The notes under the pieces: generated by a model
What the model saw: only the letters and a program-made list of their open reading frames with translations
Databases searched by the model: none
What the model was told of the DNA's origin: nothing
In this document: piece by piece, positions 1 to 8,054 of the stretch
Numbering within the stretch: the first letter of the stretch is position 1
Layout: the number at the start of each line of letters is the position of its first letter
Made by a program: the position numbers and the translations under genes
DNA from: Spongiimicrobium salis
GTDB taxonomy: Bacteria > Bacteroidota > Bacteroidia > Flavobacteriales > Flavobacteriaceae
DNA: 64,000 bases
Direction: 5' to 3'
NCBI RefSeq assembly: GCF_043678055.1
Contig: NZ_JBHEQA010000002.1
Coordinates: 248,001-312,000 of the forward strand

Positions 1-34
1 AAGTGTGACTTTATTTAGTAATAAGAACTCTCTT

Positions 35-71
35 TTGAATATTGAATTAACATTAAGAATTTAATATTCAA
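35..71. repeat. AT-rich imperfect inverted repeat upstream of lanC-like gene
   Basis: Arms at 35-48 (TTGAATATTGAATT) and 58-71 (AATTTAATATTCAA) are complementary at 13 of 14 positions around a 9-nt loop. It has no GC core and no T-tract, so it is not a convincing terminator. It could be an operator or a chance event in AT-rich DNA. Confidence 0.4.
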
Positions 72-82
72 TTGTAGTGACA

Positions 83-131
83 TTGATTTCTCCATAGGAT
101 TAATTTATATCATTCAATATGGAGAAATCAA
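83..131 (+). promoter_or_regulatory. Perfect 14-bp inverted repeat enclosing the lanC-like start codon
   Basis: TTGATTTCTCCATA at 83-96 is the exact reverse complement of TATGGAGAAATCAA at 118-131, with a 21-nt loop. The right arm contains the ATG at 119-121 and the next three codons. In the transcript this would pair the start codon in a 14-bp stem, which would be expected to reduce initiation unless melted. The repeat is seen directly; the regulatory role is inference. It could also be a dyad operator or a trace of an inserted element. Confidence 0.5.
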
Positions 132-1369
132 AGTATATAGAACACTATTTTAATTTTTTTATGACAAACATACCTGACCAAAAACAAAAAGTTCAAGAAA
201 TAGATAGAATTTTACGAAAAGAATATAAAAGAACATCGGATATCGGGATAATGACTGGAATATCTGGAATTGCGTTATTTCAGTTTTATTATTCAAGATA
301 TATCGACAGTAATGAATGTGCCGAGATTGCAACGGAAATGATCGTTAATGGAATTGAAAAAATAAATAACGGCTATGATTCTCCTAGTTACAGTGATGGA
401 ATTGCCGGTTTATGTTGGGTTGTTCAACATCTGAAAATTAATGGATTCTTAGATGTGGATACGGATGCGTTTCTTTCGCCTTTTGATGAATATCTCTATG
501 CTCAAATGCGATATGAGCTAAAACTTGGAAATTTTGATTTCTTACATGGTGCCTTGGGCTATGGCTTTTATTTTTTAAGTAGATACGATAATACATCCGA
601 TTTACATTTAAAGAAGAAATATGAAAAATACCTATTAAGCTTGGTTACGGGCTTAGAAAACTCAATGATTACAGAAGGAAAGACTTTTAAATGGGAATCT
701 ACACTAAATGTAAAAACTGGGGTTAAAGGTTTTGATTTGGGCTTATCTCATGGGATAGCTAGTATTATTAATTTTTTATCCCGCCTACATCAATTTGAAG
801 TTTTTAAAAAATCTACCGAAAAATTACTTAAAGGCAGTATTGCTTTTGTATTGAGTACAGAAAGTGACAAAAAAACTAGTCTTTCTCTATTTCCATCAGC
901 CATTGAAAAGGAAAAATCAATACAATATAATAGTAGAATTTCTTGGTGTTATGGAGATTTGGGAATTGGATTGTCCCTCTTAAGAGCAAGTAAAGTGCTT
1001 AAAGACGGTAGTTTAAAACAAAAAGCCTATACTATTTTTAAGCATACCGCTGAGAGAAAAACACCTCAGGATACTTTAGTGCGAGATGCCGGAGTCTGCC
1101 ATGGATCCTTTGGTAATGCCTTGATGTATCAGAACATTTCGGGTAGGAACAAATTGTTTCAACGCATGTCCGAATTTTGGTTGGGAGATGGGATGCAAAA
1201 AGCAGTCTACAAGGATGGGTATGCGGGATACAAACAATGGTGCAATTCTCGAAAAACTTGGATTTCCCAATTATCACTTTTAGAAGGTATTGCAGGGATT
1301 GGTTTGACAATCATCAATTATTTATCCAAGAAACGTTTTAAATGGGATGAATGCCTATTGATAAGCTAA
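119..1369 (+). CDS. LanC-like lanthionine synthetase C family protein (cyclase)
   Basis: This 416-aa protein has the alpha/alpha-barrel repeats of LanC cyclases, which form thioether rings by adding Cys thiols to dehydrated Ser/Thr. The active-site set is in place: Asp140 in FDFLHG, His211 in SHGIAS, and zinc ligands Cys277 (WCYG) and Cys327-His328 (CHG). This spacing is close to that known for nisin cyclase NisC (D141, H212, C284, C330, H331). A final GIAGIGL repeat closes the barrel. No dehydratase, precursor peptide or transporter follows, so any partners must lie upstream of the window. An orphan LanC-like role is also possible. The ATG at 119 lies within an inverted repeat; downstream ATGs would cut the N-terminus. 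Confidence 0.85.
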   Translation: MEKSKYIEHYFNFFMTNIPDQKQKVQEIDRILRKEYKRTSDIGIMTGISGIALFQFYYSRYIDSNECAEIATEMIVNGIEKINNGYDSPSYSDGIAGLCWVVQHLKINGFLDVDTDAFLSPFDEYLYAQMRYELKLGNFDFLHGALGYGFYFLSRYDNTSDLHLKKKYEKYLLSLVTGLENSMITEGKTFKWESTLNVKTGVKGFDLGLSHGIASIINFLSRLHQFEVFKKSTEKLLKGSIAFVLSTESDKKTSLSLFPSAIEKEKSIQYNSRISWCYGDLGIGLSLLRASKVLKDGSLKQKAYTIFKHTAERKTPQDTLVRDAGVCHGSFGNALMYQNISGRNKLFQRMSEFWLGDGMQKAVYKDGYAGYKQWCNSRKTWISQLSLLEGIAGIGLTIINYLSKKRFKWDECLLIS

Positions 1370-1386
1370 AATTCATAAACTCCATA

Positions 1387-1410
1387 TCTTCGAGCGCAGT
1401 CGAGAGATGT
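1387..1410. repeat. Short GC-rich palindrome, REP-like
   Basis: The segment around CTTCGAGCGCAGTCGAGAG is an imperfect palindrome with TCGA at each end of the core. It stands out by base composition from the AT-rich intergenic DNA. Similar 'TCGACTGCGCTCGA' motifs are, from memory, scattered between genes in flavobacterial genomes. Only one copy is seen here. Confidence 0.35.
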
Positions 1411-1438
1411 ATAGTTTGCTCATTACCTTAACTTAGAG

Positions 1439-1473
1439 CCTCATGATCAGCTTTTTCTGGATCATGAGGTTTT
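1439..1473. terminator. Bidirectional terminator between convergent lanC-like gene and tsaE
   Basis: CCTCATGATC (1439-1448) pairs perfectly with GATCATGAGG (1460-1469) around a T-rich loop, and TTTTC follows on the plus strand. The tsaE stop codon (1464-1462) lies in the right arm. The hairpin sits between convergent genes and probably ends the lanC-like transcript, and perhaps that of tsaE as well. Confidence 0.65.
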
Positions 1474-1905
1474 CATTTGAATTTCACGGGTACGCTCATC
1501 GATAATAGTAATATAAAGATGAACAGCATCCTCGGGGACATAGGAAGTGATTTTCTCCGGCCACTCCATAAAAACCCAGGCATCAGAGGACAAATAATCC
1601 TCTAAGCCTAAATCCAGAGCTTCGGTTTCATCTTCTAAACGATAAAAATCAAAATGATAGCCCAATAATTGGCCATCTGAATAGTGGTATTCGTTCACGA
1701 TACCAAAAGTCGGGCTACTCACAATTTCTTCCCCGCTCAATTGCTGTACCATGGCTTTGATCAAGGTGGTTTTTCCAGCACCCATATCTCCATGGAAGCA
1801 CAAGGTTTTAGAAGGGGAGTTCTTTAAAATCTGTCGCCCCAAATCTGCAAGTTGATCCAAGGTATAGGTAAATTGTTTCATATCTTCAAATAAAAAACGT
1901 ACCAT
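1462..1905 (-). CDS. tsaE: tRNA threonylcarbamoyladenosine biosynthesis ATPase TsaE
   Basis: TsaE is the small P-loop ATPase that works with TsaB/TsaD to place t6A at position 37 of ANN-decoding tRNAs in the cytoplasm. The 147-aa product has a Walker A motif GDMGAGKT at residues 39-46, the family's SSPTFGIVNEY motif near 63-73, and the FDFYRL and MEWPEK segments. An alternative ATG at codon 9 (1881) begins at the conserved MKQFTYTL. A decayed copy of its 5' end at 3196-3384 preserves codons upstream of codon 9, which favours neither start decisively. It is divergent from the membrane gene at 1928, with only 22 bp between. Confidence 0.92.
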   Translation of the reverse strand: MVRFLFEDMKQFTYTLDQLADLGRQILKNSPSKTLCFHGDMGAGKTTLIKAMVQQLSGEEIVSSPTFGIVNEYHYSDGQLLGYHFDFYRLEDETEALDLGLEDYLSSDAWVFMEWPEKITSYVPEDAVHLYITIIDERTREIQMKTS

Positions 1906-1927
1906 TGTGTGTTAATTCATATTTTAT

Positions 1928-3163
1928 ATGACAAATATAAAAGGAAAAAGAAGTTTTTTTTGGAGTAAAATATACTTAAAAGAACTTCTTTTGGCGTTAT
2001 TGATTTTTTTTGCACCCTTTTTTATTTTTTTCCATCTGTTGTTCGATACTGATTCTAGAACTTTGAACATTTTCGGAATCTCTATTTATCATGATTTTGA
2101 TGGAAGTAGCAATTTTGTTTGGATGATTCTGGGCAATGTTATACCGATTACGTTATTATTGACTTGGTTTTTTACATCCCGTTATAAATGGAGATATCTC
2201 ATTCTACTACCAATGTCCATTTTTTTACGAAGTTTGATTTTTATAATGCCAGATTTTATTCTGAATAAACCAAATATAAATGTTTGGATATCAACTATTT
2301 CTGGAATGCTAATAGTTGTTATTCTTGATTTTGTCTTTTCTAAAAAAAATCGAAAACGAATTATTCTTGAAAATACTTTTGAGTATTACTTAAATTTAAA
2401 AAGTAAAAGATTTTATGACTCTTTAATAGATAAATTATATGGTATCAGAGGTGAAAAAAAAGATTTAGGATTTTCTCATTATTTAAAAAACATATATCAT
2501 TTGAAGACTGTTCTAGGCAATCGACAAATGAAATATGGTTTTTCTAAACTATCCTCTTTTAAATTGAAAAGTAAGACTATTCAATGGTACATTGTATCTG
2601 TGTTGATTGGAGTGTATCTATTTTATAGATTAAATGACCTTATGGAAAAGGAGCTTATGGAATTAGATTTAGGTTTCATAGTTTTAGGAAGAAATGGTTT
2701 CTTTAGTTTCTGGGCGTTCTTTTGGTATTTTTCCAGAAAACTGGCAATTTTATTACCGCTTTGCATTTGGTTTTCTATTTCGAGAAATTGGTGGAAATAT
2801 GCTATTCTTTCTCCTATTTTTTTATACACCTATCAGATATGGGAAATCTTTCAAGGGTTGGATTCTTTGGAAGGTTGGGAAAATCTAAGAGCATTACCTA
2901 TTTTGGCAGTTGTATTGCTTGCCTTAATTTTTATTTCAAGAACAATGCGTTATGAATCCAAAATCATGGATGTACAGGAGCAGATTGTGGATGAAATTGA
3001 GGAGTTATTGCAAAAACAACAGGATGAAAACCGAGTGCAACAAGATAAATATGCCTTGGAAAGATTACGGGTAGAAGTGGCTTCCAATGAAGCAAAACAA
3101 AAGCAATTGGATGACCTCCTTTCCTTAAAACAACGCTTAGAGGATGAGCTTTTGGAAAAGTAA
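1928..3163 (+). CDS. Uncharacterised membrane protein, tandem paralogue 1
   Basis: The family is not recognised. The 411-aa product has about seven predicted membrane segments and a charged C-terminal coiled coil (about residues 340-411, rich in E, Q, K and L heptads). It has an internal duplication: residues about 63-100 (VWMILG, TWFFTSRYKWRYLILLP) resemble about 260-300 (FWAFFWYFSRKL, WFSISRNWWKYAILSP), with aromatic-basic pairs at the same places. It is a clear paralogue of the next plus-strand gene (3394), sharing the N-terminal pattern M-[TS]-N-I-x-G-K and the same domain order. Function is unknown; the coiled coil suggests a cytoplasmic partner or oligomerisation. Confidence 0.8.
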   Translation: MTNIKGKRSFFWSKIYLKELLLALLIFFAPFFIFFHLLFDTDSRTLNIFGISIYHDFDGSSNFVWMILGNVIPITLLLTWFFTSRYKWRYLILLPMSIFLRSLIFIMPDFILNKPNINVWISTISGMLIVVILDFVFSKKNRKRIILENTFEYYLNLKSKRFYDSLIDKLYGIRGEKKDLGFSHYLKNIYHLKTVLGNRQMKYGFSKLSSFKLKSKTIQWYIVSVLIGVYLFYRLNDLMEKELMELDLGFIVLGRNGFFSFWAFFWYFSRKLAILLPLCIWFSISRNWWKYAILSPIFLYTYQIWEIFQGLDSLEGWENLRALPILAVVLLALIFISRTMRYESKIMDVQEQIVDEIEELLQKQQDENRVQQDKYALERLRVEVASNEAKQKQLDDLLSLKQRLEDELLEK

Positions 3164-3195
3164 ATATTCTTCTATCCTTTTACCAGTACTTTAGT

Positions 3196-3384
3196 TTACG
3201 TAAAATACTCCCCCACAGCACTTAAGCCTTTCAAATATAGAGTCCTATTTTCGTAAAACATCAAGATTTTATGGGCAATATCCTTATGATTTTTAGGTCG
3301 TATTTCATGAATTTGGTTAAGATTATAGATAATCTGCTTCATTTCATCGATTAAAAAACGTACAATTGTAATTCAATTACTAGC
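3196..3384 (-). pseudogene. Decayed duplicate of the tsaE 5' end
   Basis: Read leftward from about 3384, the frame gives codons GTA CGT TTT TTA ... ATG AAG CAG ... TAT AAT CTT AAC CAA. This matches the tsaE start (VRFL-MKQ-Y-L-Q pattern), with the tsaE ATG replaced by ATT. Similarity fades after about 20 codons. The frame stays open to TAA at 3198-3196, leaving a 48-codon ORF from ATG 3342 (MKQIIYNLNQI...). Like tsaE, it lies divergently and immediately upstream of a copy of the membrane gene, so the duplicated unit was [tsaE 5' end + membrane gene]. The 48-aa ORF could still be expressed, but no P-loop remains. Confidence 0.6.
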
Positions 3385-3393
3385 TTGTAGTGC

Positions 3394-4632
3394 ATGTCGA
3401 ACATTAGTGGAAAAAAAATATCCTTTTGGAGCTTTAAGTATATCTGGGACATAGGAGTCATACTGGTACTGCTGGTGTTGCCATTTGTACTGTACCTACA
3501 TATTTTTTTTAGCGAAAAAACAAATGTTCTAAGCTTGTTTGGATATGCCTATGTGCATCCCTACAAGGATAATAGTGTATTCATTTGGGTGGTGTTGATG
3601 CATGTCATGCCCATGCTCTTGTTACTAATTTGGTATTTTAATACACGCTATTGGTGGCGTCATTTTATTCTATTTCCCTTATTTGTCATTACCTATACCT
3701 TTATGAAGGATACTTTTGTGTATCCCGATTTTATACAGGAACACATCATTGTATTTGCTGCCATTACGACTACCGTATTTTTATTGCTGATTCGTTTTTT
3801 AAATGCTTATAGTTTCCGAAAGATTAAAGTGACTCCAATAAAACTGAATATTGGTTCTAAGGAATTCTACTATGCCATTGTTAATCGTATGCGAACACAG
3901 TTTGTTCGGAAACCGGAAGAGGATAGGGAGTATTTAAAGAACTTATTGTATACGCAATCCTTATTGGAATCGGAAATCAATGATACTATTATAGGGGATG
4001 GGCTGCAATTTAAAAAGAGAAGGCGCGTCGATTTTGTGATCATTGTGATTATGATCGTGATTATTCCCATTTTGTTTCTTTTTCACAAGACCATATCGGC
4101 CAATGAAATGAGTATTGACCTTTATTTTATCTGTATAGAAAGTTACGGTTTTCCGCAGGTCTCTATTTTTATGTGGTACCTGGGAATAAAGCTTGCAAGC
4201 CTTATTATTCTCTTTATTTGGTTCAGTACCTCCAAAGATTGGTGGCGCTATGCACTCTTGTCTCCTTTGATTATTTTTACTTTTCAACTATGGCGATCAA
4301 CCATGGACGATAATCCCAACTCCAGTGTAGATGAAATTGCATACATAAAGGCATTGCCTACCATTTTACTCGTAGTTTTGGCCTTATTCATTATTTCTAG
4401 GGCAGTAAAGTACCAATCAAAAATATTGGATGTCTATGAAAACATAACGCAAGAGATAGAGTCCCTATTAGGGGAATTGGAGAAATCCAACTCCCTTATT
4501 GAGGATACGAGATCTAAATTTACGGCATTACAAAAGGAAGTGGTTTCTGAAGAAACCGCTAAGGAACAATTAAATGCGCTACTAGAACTCCGAAAAAAGT
4601 TAGAAGAACAGCTTAATGAAAGAAAAGAATAA
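3394..4632 (+). CDS. Uncharacterised membrane protein, tandem paralogue 2
   Basis: This 412-aa product is the tandem paralogue of the gene at 1928. It shares the N-terminal ISFWSFKY segment, two WW-R aromatic-basic membrane motifs (NTRYWWRHFILFP near 87-100 and STSKDWWRYALLSP near 275-290), about seven membrane segments, and a C-terminal coiled coil (about 345-412). The function is not recognised. The start at ATG 3394 aligns with the start of paralogue 1. The 5' flank carries the tsaE relic, which fixes the direction of the duplication. A hairpin follows the stop codon directly. Confidence 0.8.
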   Translation: MSNISGKKISFWSFKYIWDIGVILVLLVLPFVLYLHIFFSEKTNVLSLFGYAYVHPYKDNSVFIWVVLMHVMPMLLLLIWYFNTRYWWRHFILFPLFVITYTFMKDTFVYPDFIQEHIIVFAAITTTVFLLLIRFLNAYSFRKIKVTPIKLNIGSKEFYYAIVNRMRTQFVRKPEEDREYLKNLLYTQSLLESEINDTIIGDGLQFKKRRRVDFVIIVIMIVIIPILFLFHKTISANEMSIDLYFICIESYGFPQVSIFMWYLGIKLASLIILFIWFSTSKDWWRYALLSPLIIFTFQLWRSTMDDNPNSSVDEIAYIKALPTILLVVLALFIISRAVKYQSKILDVYENITQEIESLLGELEKSNSLIEDTRSKFTALQKEVVSEETAKEQLNALLELRKKLEEQLNERKE

Positions 4633-4668
4633 AAAAAGACGCGTTTTAGGAAACTCGTCTATTTATTT
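4631..4668. terminator. Bidirectional terminator between membrane paralogue 2 and the XRE-like gene
   Basis: AGACG (4637-4641) and GTTT (4643-4646) pair with AAAC (4651-4654) and CGTCT (4656-4660) around TAGG, with one C/T mismatch. On the minus strand the stem is followed by seven Ts (4637-4631); on the plus strand by ATTTATTTTC. It serves convergent genes and probably works best for the minus-strand XRE-like gene, whose stop codon overlaps the stem. Confidence 0.6.
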
Positions 4669-5036
4669 TCTTTCTTCTTTTCGATTTCAGCGGTAACCTC
4701 TCTCAAAAGTTGTTGTAATTGCTCTTCGTGACGAGCTCTTACCTTTTGCTCAATGATGTGTTCAATTTCATTTTGCTTTTCCTTGGGCAATTGATCGAAA
4801 CCAGGAATGTCTTCTTTCTTCTTCAACATTTCGCCTTCGCCCGTAATCAACCAAACGACGTTAAGTTGAGGGTAAGTTCTTAAAATGGTTTCAATGACAT
4901 CACTACCAATAGAGGCGTGATTTTTTTGCATTCGGAGGGTGTATCCGTTACCGGCACCAATAGAGAGATCAAATTTACGTGCACTTAATCCTGCATATCG
5001 GATAAATTGCATGAGACGGTCAATAGTTTTAATCAT
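4659..5036 (-). CDS. XRE/cI-like helix-turn-helix protein
   Basis: This 125-aa protein has an N-terminal helix-turn-helix fold of the phage-repressor type common in Bacteroidota. Residues 1-65 include a GLSARKFDLSIG recognition region and end in the typical LNVVWLITGEGEML signature. The rest is a long charged helix (about 75-125), probably for dimerisation. It is likely a DNA-binding regulator. No operator or target can be named. It is transcribed alone, convergent with the membrane paralogues. Confidence 0.75.
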   Translation of the reverse strand: MIKTIDRLMQFIRYAGLSARKFDLSIGAGNGYTLRMQKNHASIGSDVIETILRTYPQLNVVWLITGEGEMLKKKEDIPGFDQLPKEKQNEIEHIIEQKVRARHEEQLQQLLREVTAEIEKKKENK

Positions 5037-5191
5037 TTTAGTATAAATTTATCAGTTAGTAGTTGGTTTAGTGTTCCGCTAATATACAAAAATTCTATAA
5101 CCATATAAAATAATTGCTCAATCTTGTGATAAAAATAGTAAGAATCAACCTACCTTATATCTTCTTTTCTAAACCTTGATTTATAAGGTAA

Positions 5192-6736
5192 CTATCGCGG
5201 TTCCAGTACTATAAAGGGAATTATCATTTCTTCTAAAGACACTCCACCGTGCTGATAAGTGTTTCGATAATAGCCTACATAATGGTTATAATTGTTCGGA
5301 TAAGCAAAGAATAGATCATTTTTTGCAAAAATATAGGAACTACTCACATTAATTTTGGGCAAAAATAGCTTTTCTGGGTTCGAAGCAGCTAAGACATCCT
5401 TATTTTCATAGGTTAAACTCCTTCCGGTTTTATATCTTAAATTTAGGCTGGTGTCCTTATCGCCGATAACTTTGGAAGGTTGTTTTACATTAATGGTTCC
5501 ATGATCTGTGGTCACAATTAACTTTAGCCCCATTTGCTGGGCCTGCTGTATAATTTCTAACAAAGGAGAGTTTTTAAACCAACTGTTCGTAAGGGAACGG
5601 TAGGCTTTGTCGTTGGAAGCTAGTTCTTTGATTACTTCCATTTCGGTCTTTGCATGTGAGAGCATATCCACAAAATTGTAAACAATTACCGTGAGATCAT
5701 TTTCTTTCTGCGATTTAAAGTTTTGTGATAAATGTCTTCCCTGCTTAAGACTACTGATTTTGTGGTATTCCCATTTTAGATGTAGCCCAAGGCGCTTGAT
5801 TTGTTCTCCTAGAAATTTATCCTCATACAAATTTTTACCTCCTTCATCGGTGTCATTTTTCCACCAATTCGGATATTTTTTTTCCATATCCAAAGGGGTA
5901 AGCCCCGAAAAAATGGCATTTCTGGCATATTGGGTCGCTGTGGGCAATATGCTGTAGTAATTACATTCTTTCTTCTTTTTATAGAAAGAATTGAAGGTGT
6001 CTTCAAAGGCTAACCATTGATCATAACGTAAATTGTCAATGACCACCAGCAAGGTGGGCGTATCCTTTATTTCGGGTTGGATCAATTTTTTAAAAAGGGT
6101 ATGGGACATTACGGGGCCTTCGTCATCGTGGAACCAATCCTCGTAATTTTTGTCGACAAACTTCCCAAACTGATTGTTGGCCTCTATTTTTTGGGATTCC
6201 AAAATTTCAAACATTCCGGAGTCTTCGATCTCTTCCAACTGTAATTCCCAGTAAATAAGTTTTTTATAGAGGTCCGCCCATTCTTCATGTGAATTCACCA
6301 TGGAGAGGTCCATGGCTATTTTGCGAAATTCTTGCTGGTAATTGGCCGTAGTTCTTTCGGAAACAAGGCGTGAGTGATCTAAACTTTTCTTTAGGGAGAG
6401 TAGAATTTGATTGGGGTTTACAGGTTTTATCAGATAATCTGCGATTTTGGAACCAATGGCTTCGTCCATAATGAACTCTTCCTCACTCTTGGTAATCATC
6501 ACAATGGGAAGAGTAGCATCTATGACCTTTATTTCATTCAAAGTTTCCAATCCTGAAATACCGGGCATGTTTTCATCTAAAAAAACAATGTCAAACCTGG
6601 TATTGGCCACTTCTTCCAAGGCTTCTTGTCCACTTTTGCAGGTGACTACGGTATAGTCCTTACGTTCTAAAAATAGAATATGTGGCTTAAGCAAATCAAT
6701 TTCATCATCAACCCAGAGTATTGTTATCTTGTTCAT
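5192..6736 (-). CDS. porX: PorX: response regulator with PglZ phosphatase-like domain
   Basis: The 514-aa product has an N-terminal receiver domain (ILWVDDE at 7-13, phospho-acceptor Asp in IVFLDENMPG near 54, Lys in YLIKPVNP near 104). A C-terminal PglZ/alkaline-phosphatase-superfamily domain follows (LLVVIDNLRYDQW near 230 and VTTDHGTINV near 410 as metal-binding segments). This is the architecture of PorX, which in Porphyromonas and flavobacteria controls expression of the type IX secretion system. The PorY kinase is not in the window. It is divergent from the HD hydrolase with 32 bp between. Length is typical for PorX. Confidence 0.93.
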   Translation of the reverse strand: MNKITILWVDDEIDLLKPHILFLERKDYTVVTCKSGQEALEEVANTRFDIVFLDENMPGISGLETLNEIKVIDATLPIVMITKSEEEFIMDEAIGSKIADYLIKPVNPNQILLSLKKSLDHSRLVSERTTANYQQEFRKIAMDLSMVNSHEEWADLYKKLIYWELQLEEIEDSGMFEILESQKIEANNQFGKFVDKNYEDWFHDDEGPVMSHTLFKKLIQPEIKDTPTLLVVIDNLRYDQWLAFEDTFNSFYKKKKECNYYSILPTATQYARNAIFSGLTPLDMEKKYPNWWKNDTDEGGKNLYEDKFLGEQIKRLGLHLKWEYHKISSLKQGRHLSQNFKSQKENDLTVIVYNFVDMLSHAKTEMEVIKELASNDKAYRSLTNSWFKNSPLLEIIQQAQQMGLKLIVTTDHGTINVKQPSKVIGDKDTSLNLRYKTGRSLTYENKDVLAASNPEKLFLPKINVSSSYIFAKNDLFFAYPNNYNHYVGYYRNTYQHGGVSLEEMIIPFIVLEPR

Positions 6737-6752
6737 TTAGTGCTTATATTTG
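6721..6752 (+). promoter_or_regulatory. Putative promoter for the HD hydrolase gene
   Basis: A perfect TAnnTTTG -7 box (TATATTTG, 6745-6752) lies 17 bp before the TTG start at 6769. TTG at 6721-6723 is a possible -33 element with a rather long 21-bp spacer. It overlaps the 5' end of porX on the other strand. Confidence 0.4.
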
Positions 6753-6768
6753 TTGCTAAAAATCTATT

Positions 6769-7998
6769 TTGATAAAATCAAACAAACTTAAGATTTTCAA
6801 TGATCCAATTTACGGATTTATTAGAATTCCAAGTACGCTTATTTTTGACCTTATCGCAGAACCTTATTTCCAAAGACTCCGTAGAATTTCCCAAATGGGC
6901 TTGTCGTATTTGGTATATCCCGGGGCGCATCACACGCGTTTTCATCACGCCTTGGGGAGCATGCATTTAATGCGAAAGGCAATACAAGTACTTCGTTTTA
7001 AGGATGTTGAGATTACTGAGGAGGAAGAAGAAGGTTTGTTGTGTGCCATATTATTGCACGATATTGGTCATGGACCCTTTTCCCATGCTATGGAACACAG
7101 TATCGTAAAAGGCGTAAGTCATGAAGAGATATCCTTGCTCTTTATGGAAGCGATGAATAAGAAGTTTAACGGAAGTTTAACGCTTGCGATCGCGATCTTC
7201 AAGAAGGAGTATCCCAAAAACTTTTTAAATCAGTTGGTTTCCAGTCAATTAGATATGGATCGGTTGGATTATTTAAAAAGGGATAGTTTTTATACCGGCG
7301 TATCTGAAGGAAATATCAACTCTGAACGGCTTATCAGCATGCTCAATGTGTCCGAAGGCAGTTTGGTGATCGAGGAAAAAGGTATCTATTCGGTAGAGAA
7401 ATTTTTAATGGCGCGCCGTTTTATGTATTGGCAGGTCTATCTTCATAAAACCGCTTTAGTGGCCGAACAACTGCTGGTGAATACCATGCGCAGGGCTAAA
7501 TTTTTGATTGAAAAAGGGGTTCCCTTGGAATGTAGCGAGGCCTTGAGCTTCTTTATGAAACACACCATTCAGGCAGCTACCTTTGGACCTGAAGTATTGC
7601 ATACTTTTGCCCAACTGGACGATATTGATTTGCTATCGGCCATAAAAACATGGCGAAAGCACGATGATGCCGTGTTGTCCGAGCTCTGCGATATGATCAT
7701 CAATAGGAAGTTGTTGCATATTAAAATCAAGAATAAACCCATATCCAAGGCTAAACTTCAAAAACGTTTGGAAGCTCTTAAAACCAGAAAGCAATTTTCC
7801 GAGGAAGAGGCTTCGTATTTCATTTTTTCGGGCAAAATAGAAAATCAGGCCTATAATCAGGAGGAGGAAAGAATACAAATTCTAGCTAAAAGTGGTAAAA
7901 TAACGGATGTGGCCAAACTTTCGGATCAATTAAATGCACGCACATTATCCAAGAAAGTAACCAAATATTATATGTGCTACCCTAAGGAAGGGGTTTAA
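6769..7998 (+). CDS. HD-domain phosphohydrolase (dNTPase/SAMHD1-like, COG1078)
   Basis: The 409-aa product has the metal-binding HD signature: His in HHTRFHHALGSMHL (about 54-67), HD in ILLHDIGHGPFSH (about 94-106), and Asp in SQLDMDRLDYLKRDS (about 160-175). This order is typical of the dGTPase/SAMHD1-like branch, which hydrolyses phosphate esters of nucleotides; the exact substrate is unknown. The start is TTG at 6769, since the protein aligns with the family from KIFNDPIYGF and no ATG lies before that. It is followed by lpxD after 56 bp. Confidence 0.88.
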   Translation: MIKSNKLKIFNDPIYGFIRIPSTLIFDLIAEPYFQRLRRISQMGLSYLVYPGAHHTRFHHALGSMHLMRKAIQVLRFKDVEITEEEEEGLLCAILLHDIGHGPFSHAMEHSIVKGVSHEEISLLFMEAMNKKFNGSLTLAIAIFKKEYPKNFLNQLVSSQLDMDRLDYLKRDSFYTGVSEGNINSERLISMLNVSEGSLVIEEKGIYSVEKFLMARRFMYWQVYLHKTALVAEQLLVNTMRRAKFLIEKGVPLECSEALSFFMKHTIQAATFGPEVLHTFAQLDDIDLLSAIKTWRKHDDAVLSELCDMIINRKLLHIKIKNKPISKAKLQKRLEALKTRKQFSEEEASYFIFSGKIENQAYNQEEERIQILAKSGKITDVAKLSDQLNARTLSKKVTKYYMCYPKEGV

Positions 7999-8008
7999 CA
8001 ATTTTTCT

Positions 8009-8016
8009 TACTTTTG
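8009..8016 (+). promoter_or_regulatory. Putative -7 promoter box upstream of lpxD
   Basis: TACTTTTG matches TAnnTTTG perfectly and lies 38 bp before the lpxD GTG, in the gap after the HD gene. No good TTG/TTTG lies at the expected -33 distance, so the site is tentative. It would make the lipid A genes partly independent of the HD gene. Confidence 0.35.
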
Positions 8017-8054
8017 TTCCCGCAAACCAAAAACAGAGGATAAAACTACAACGT

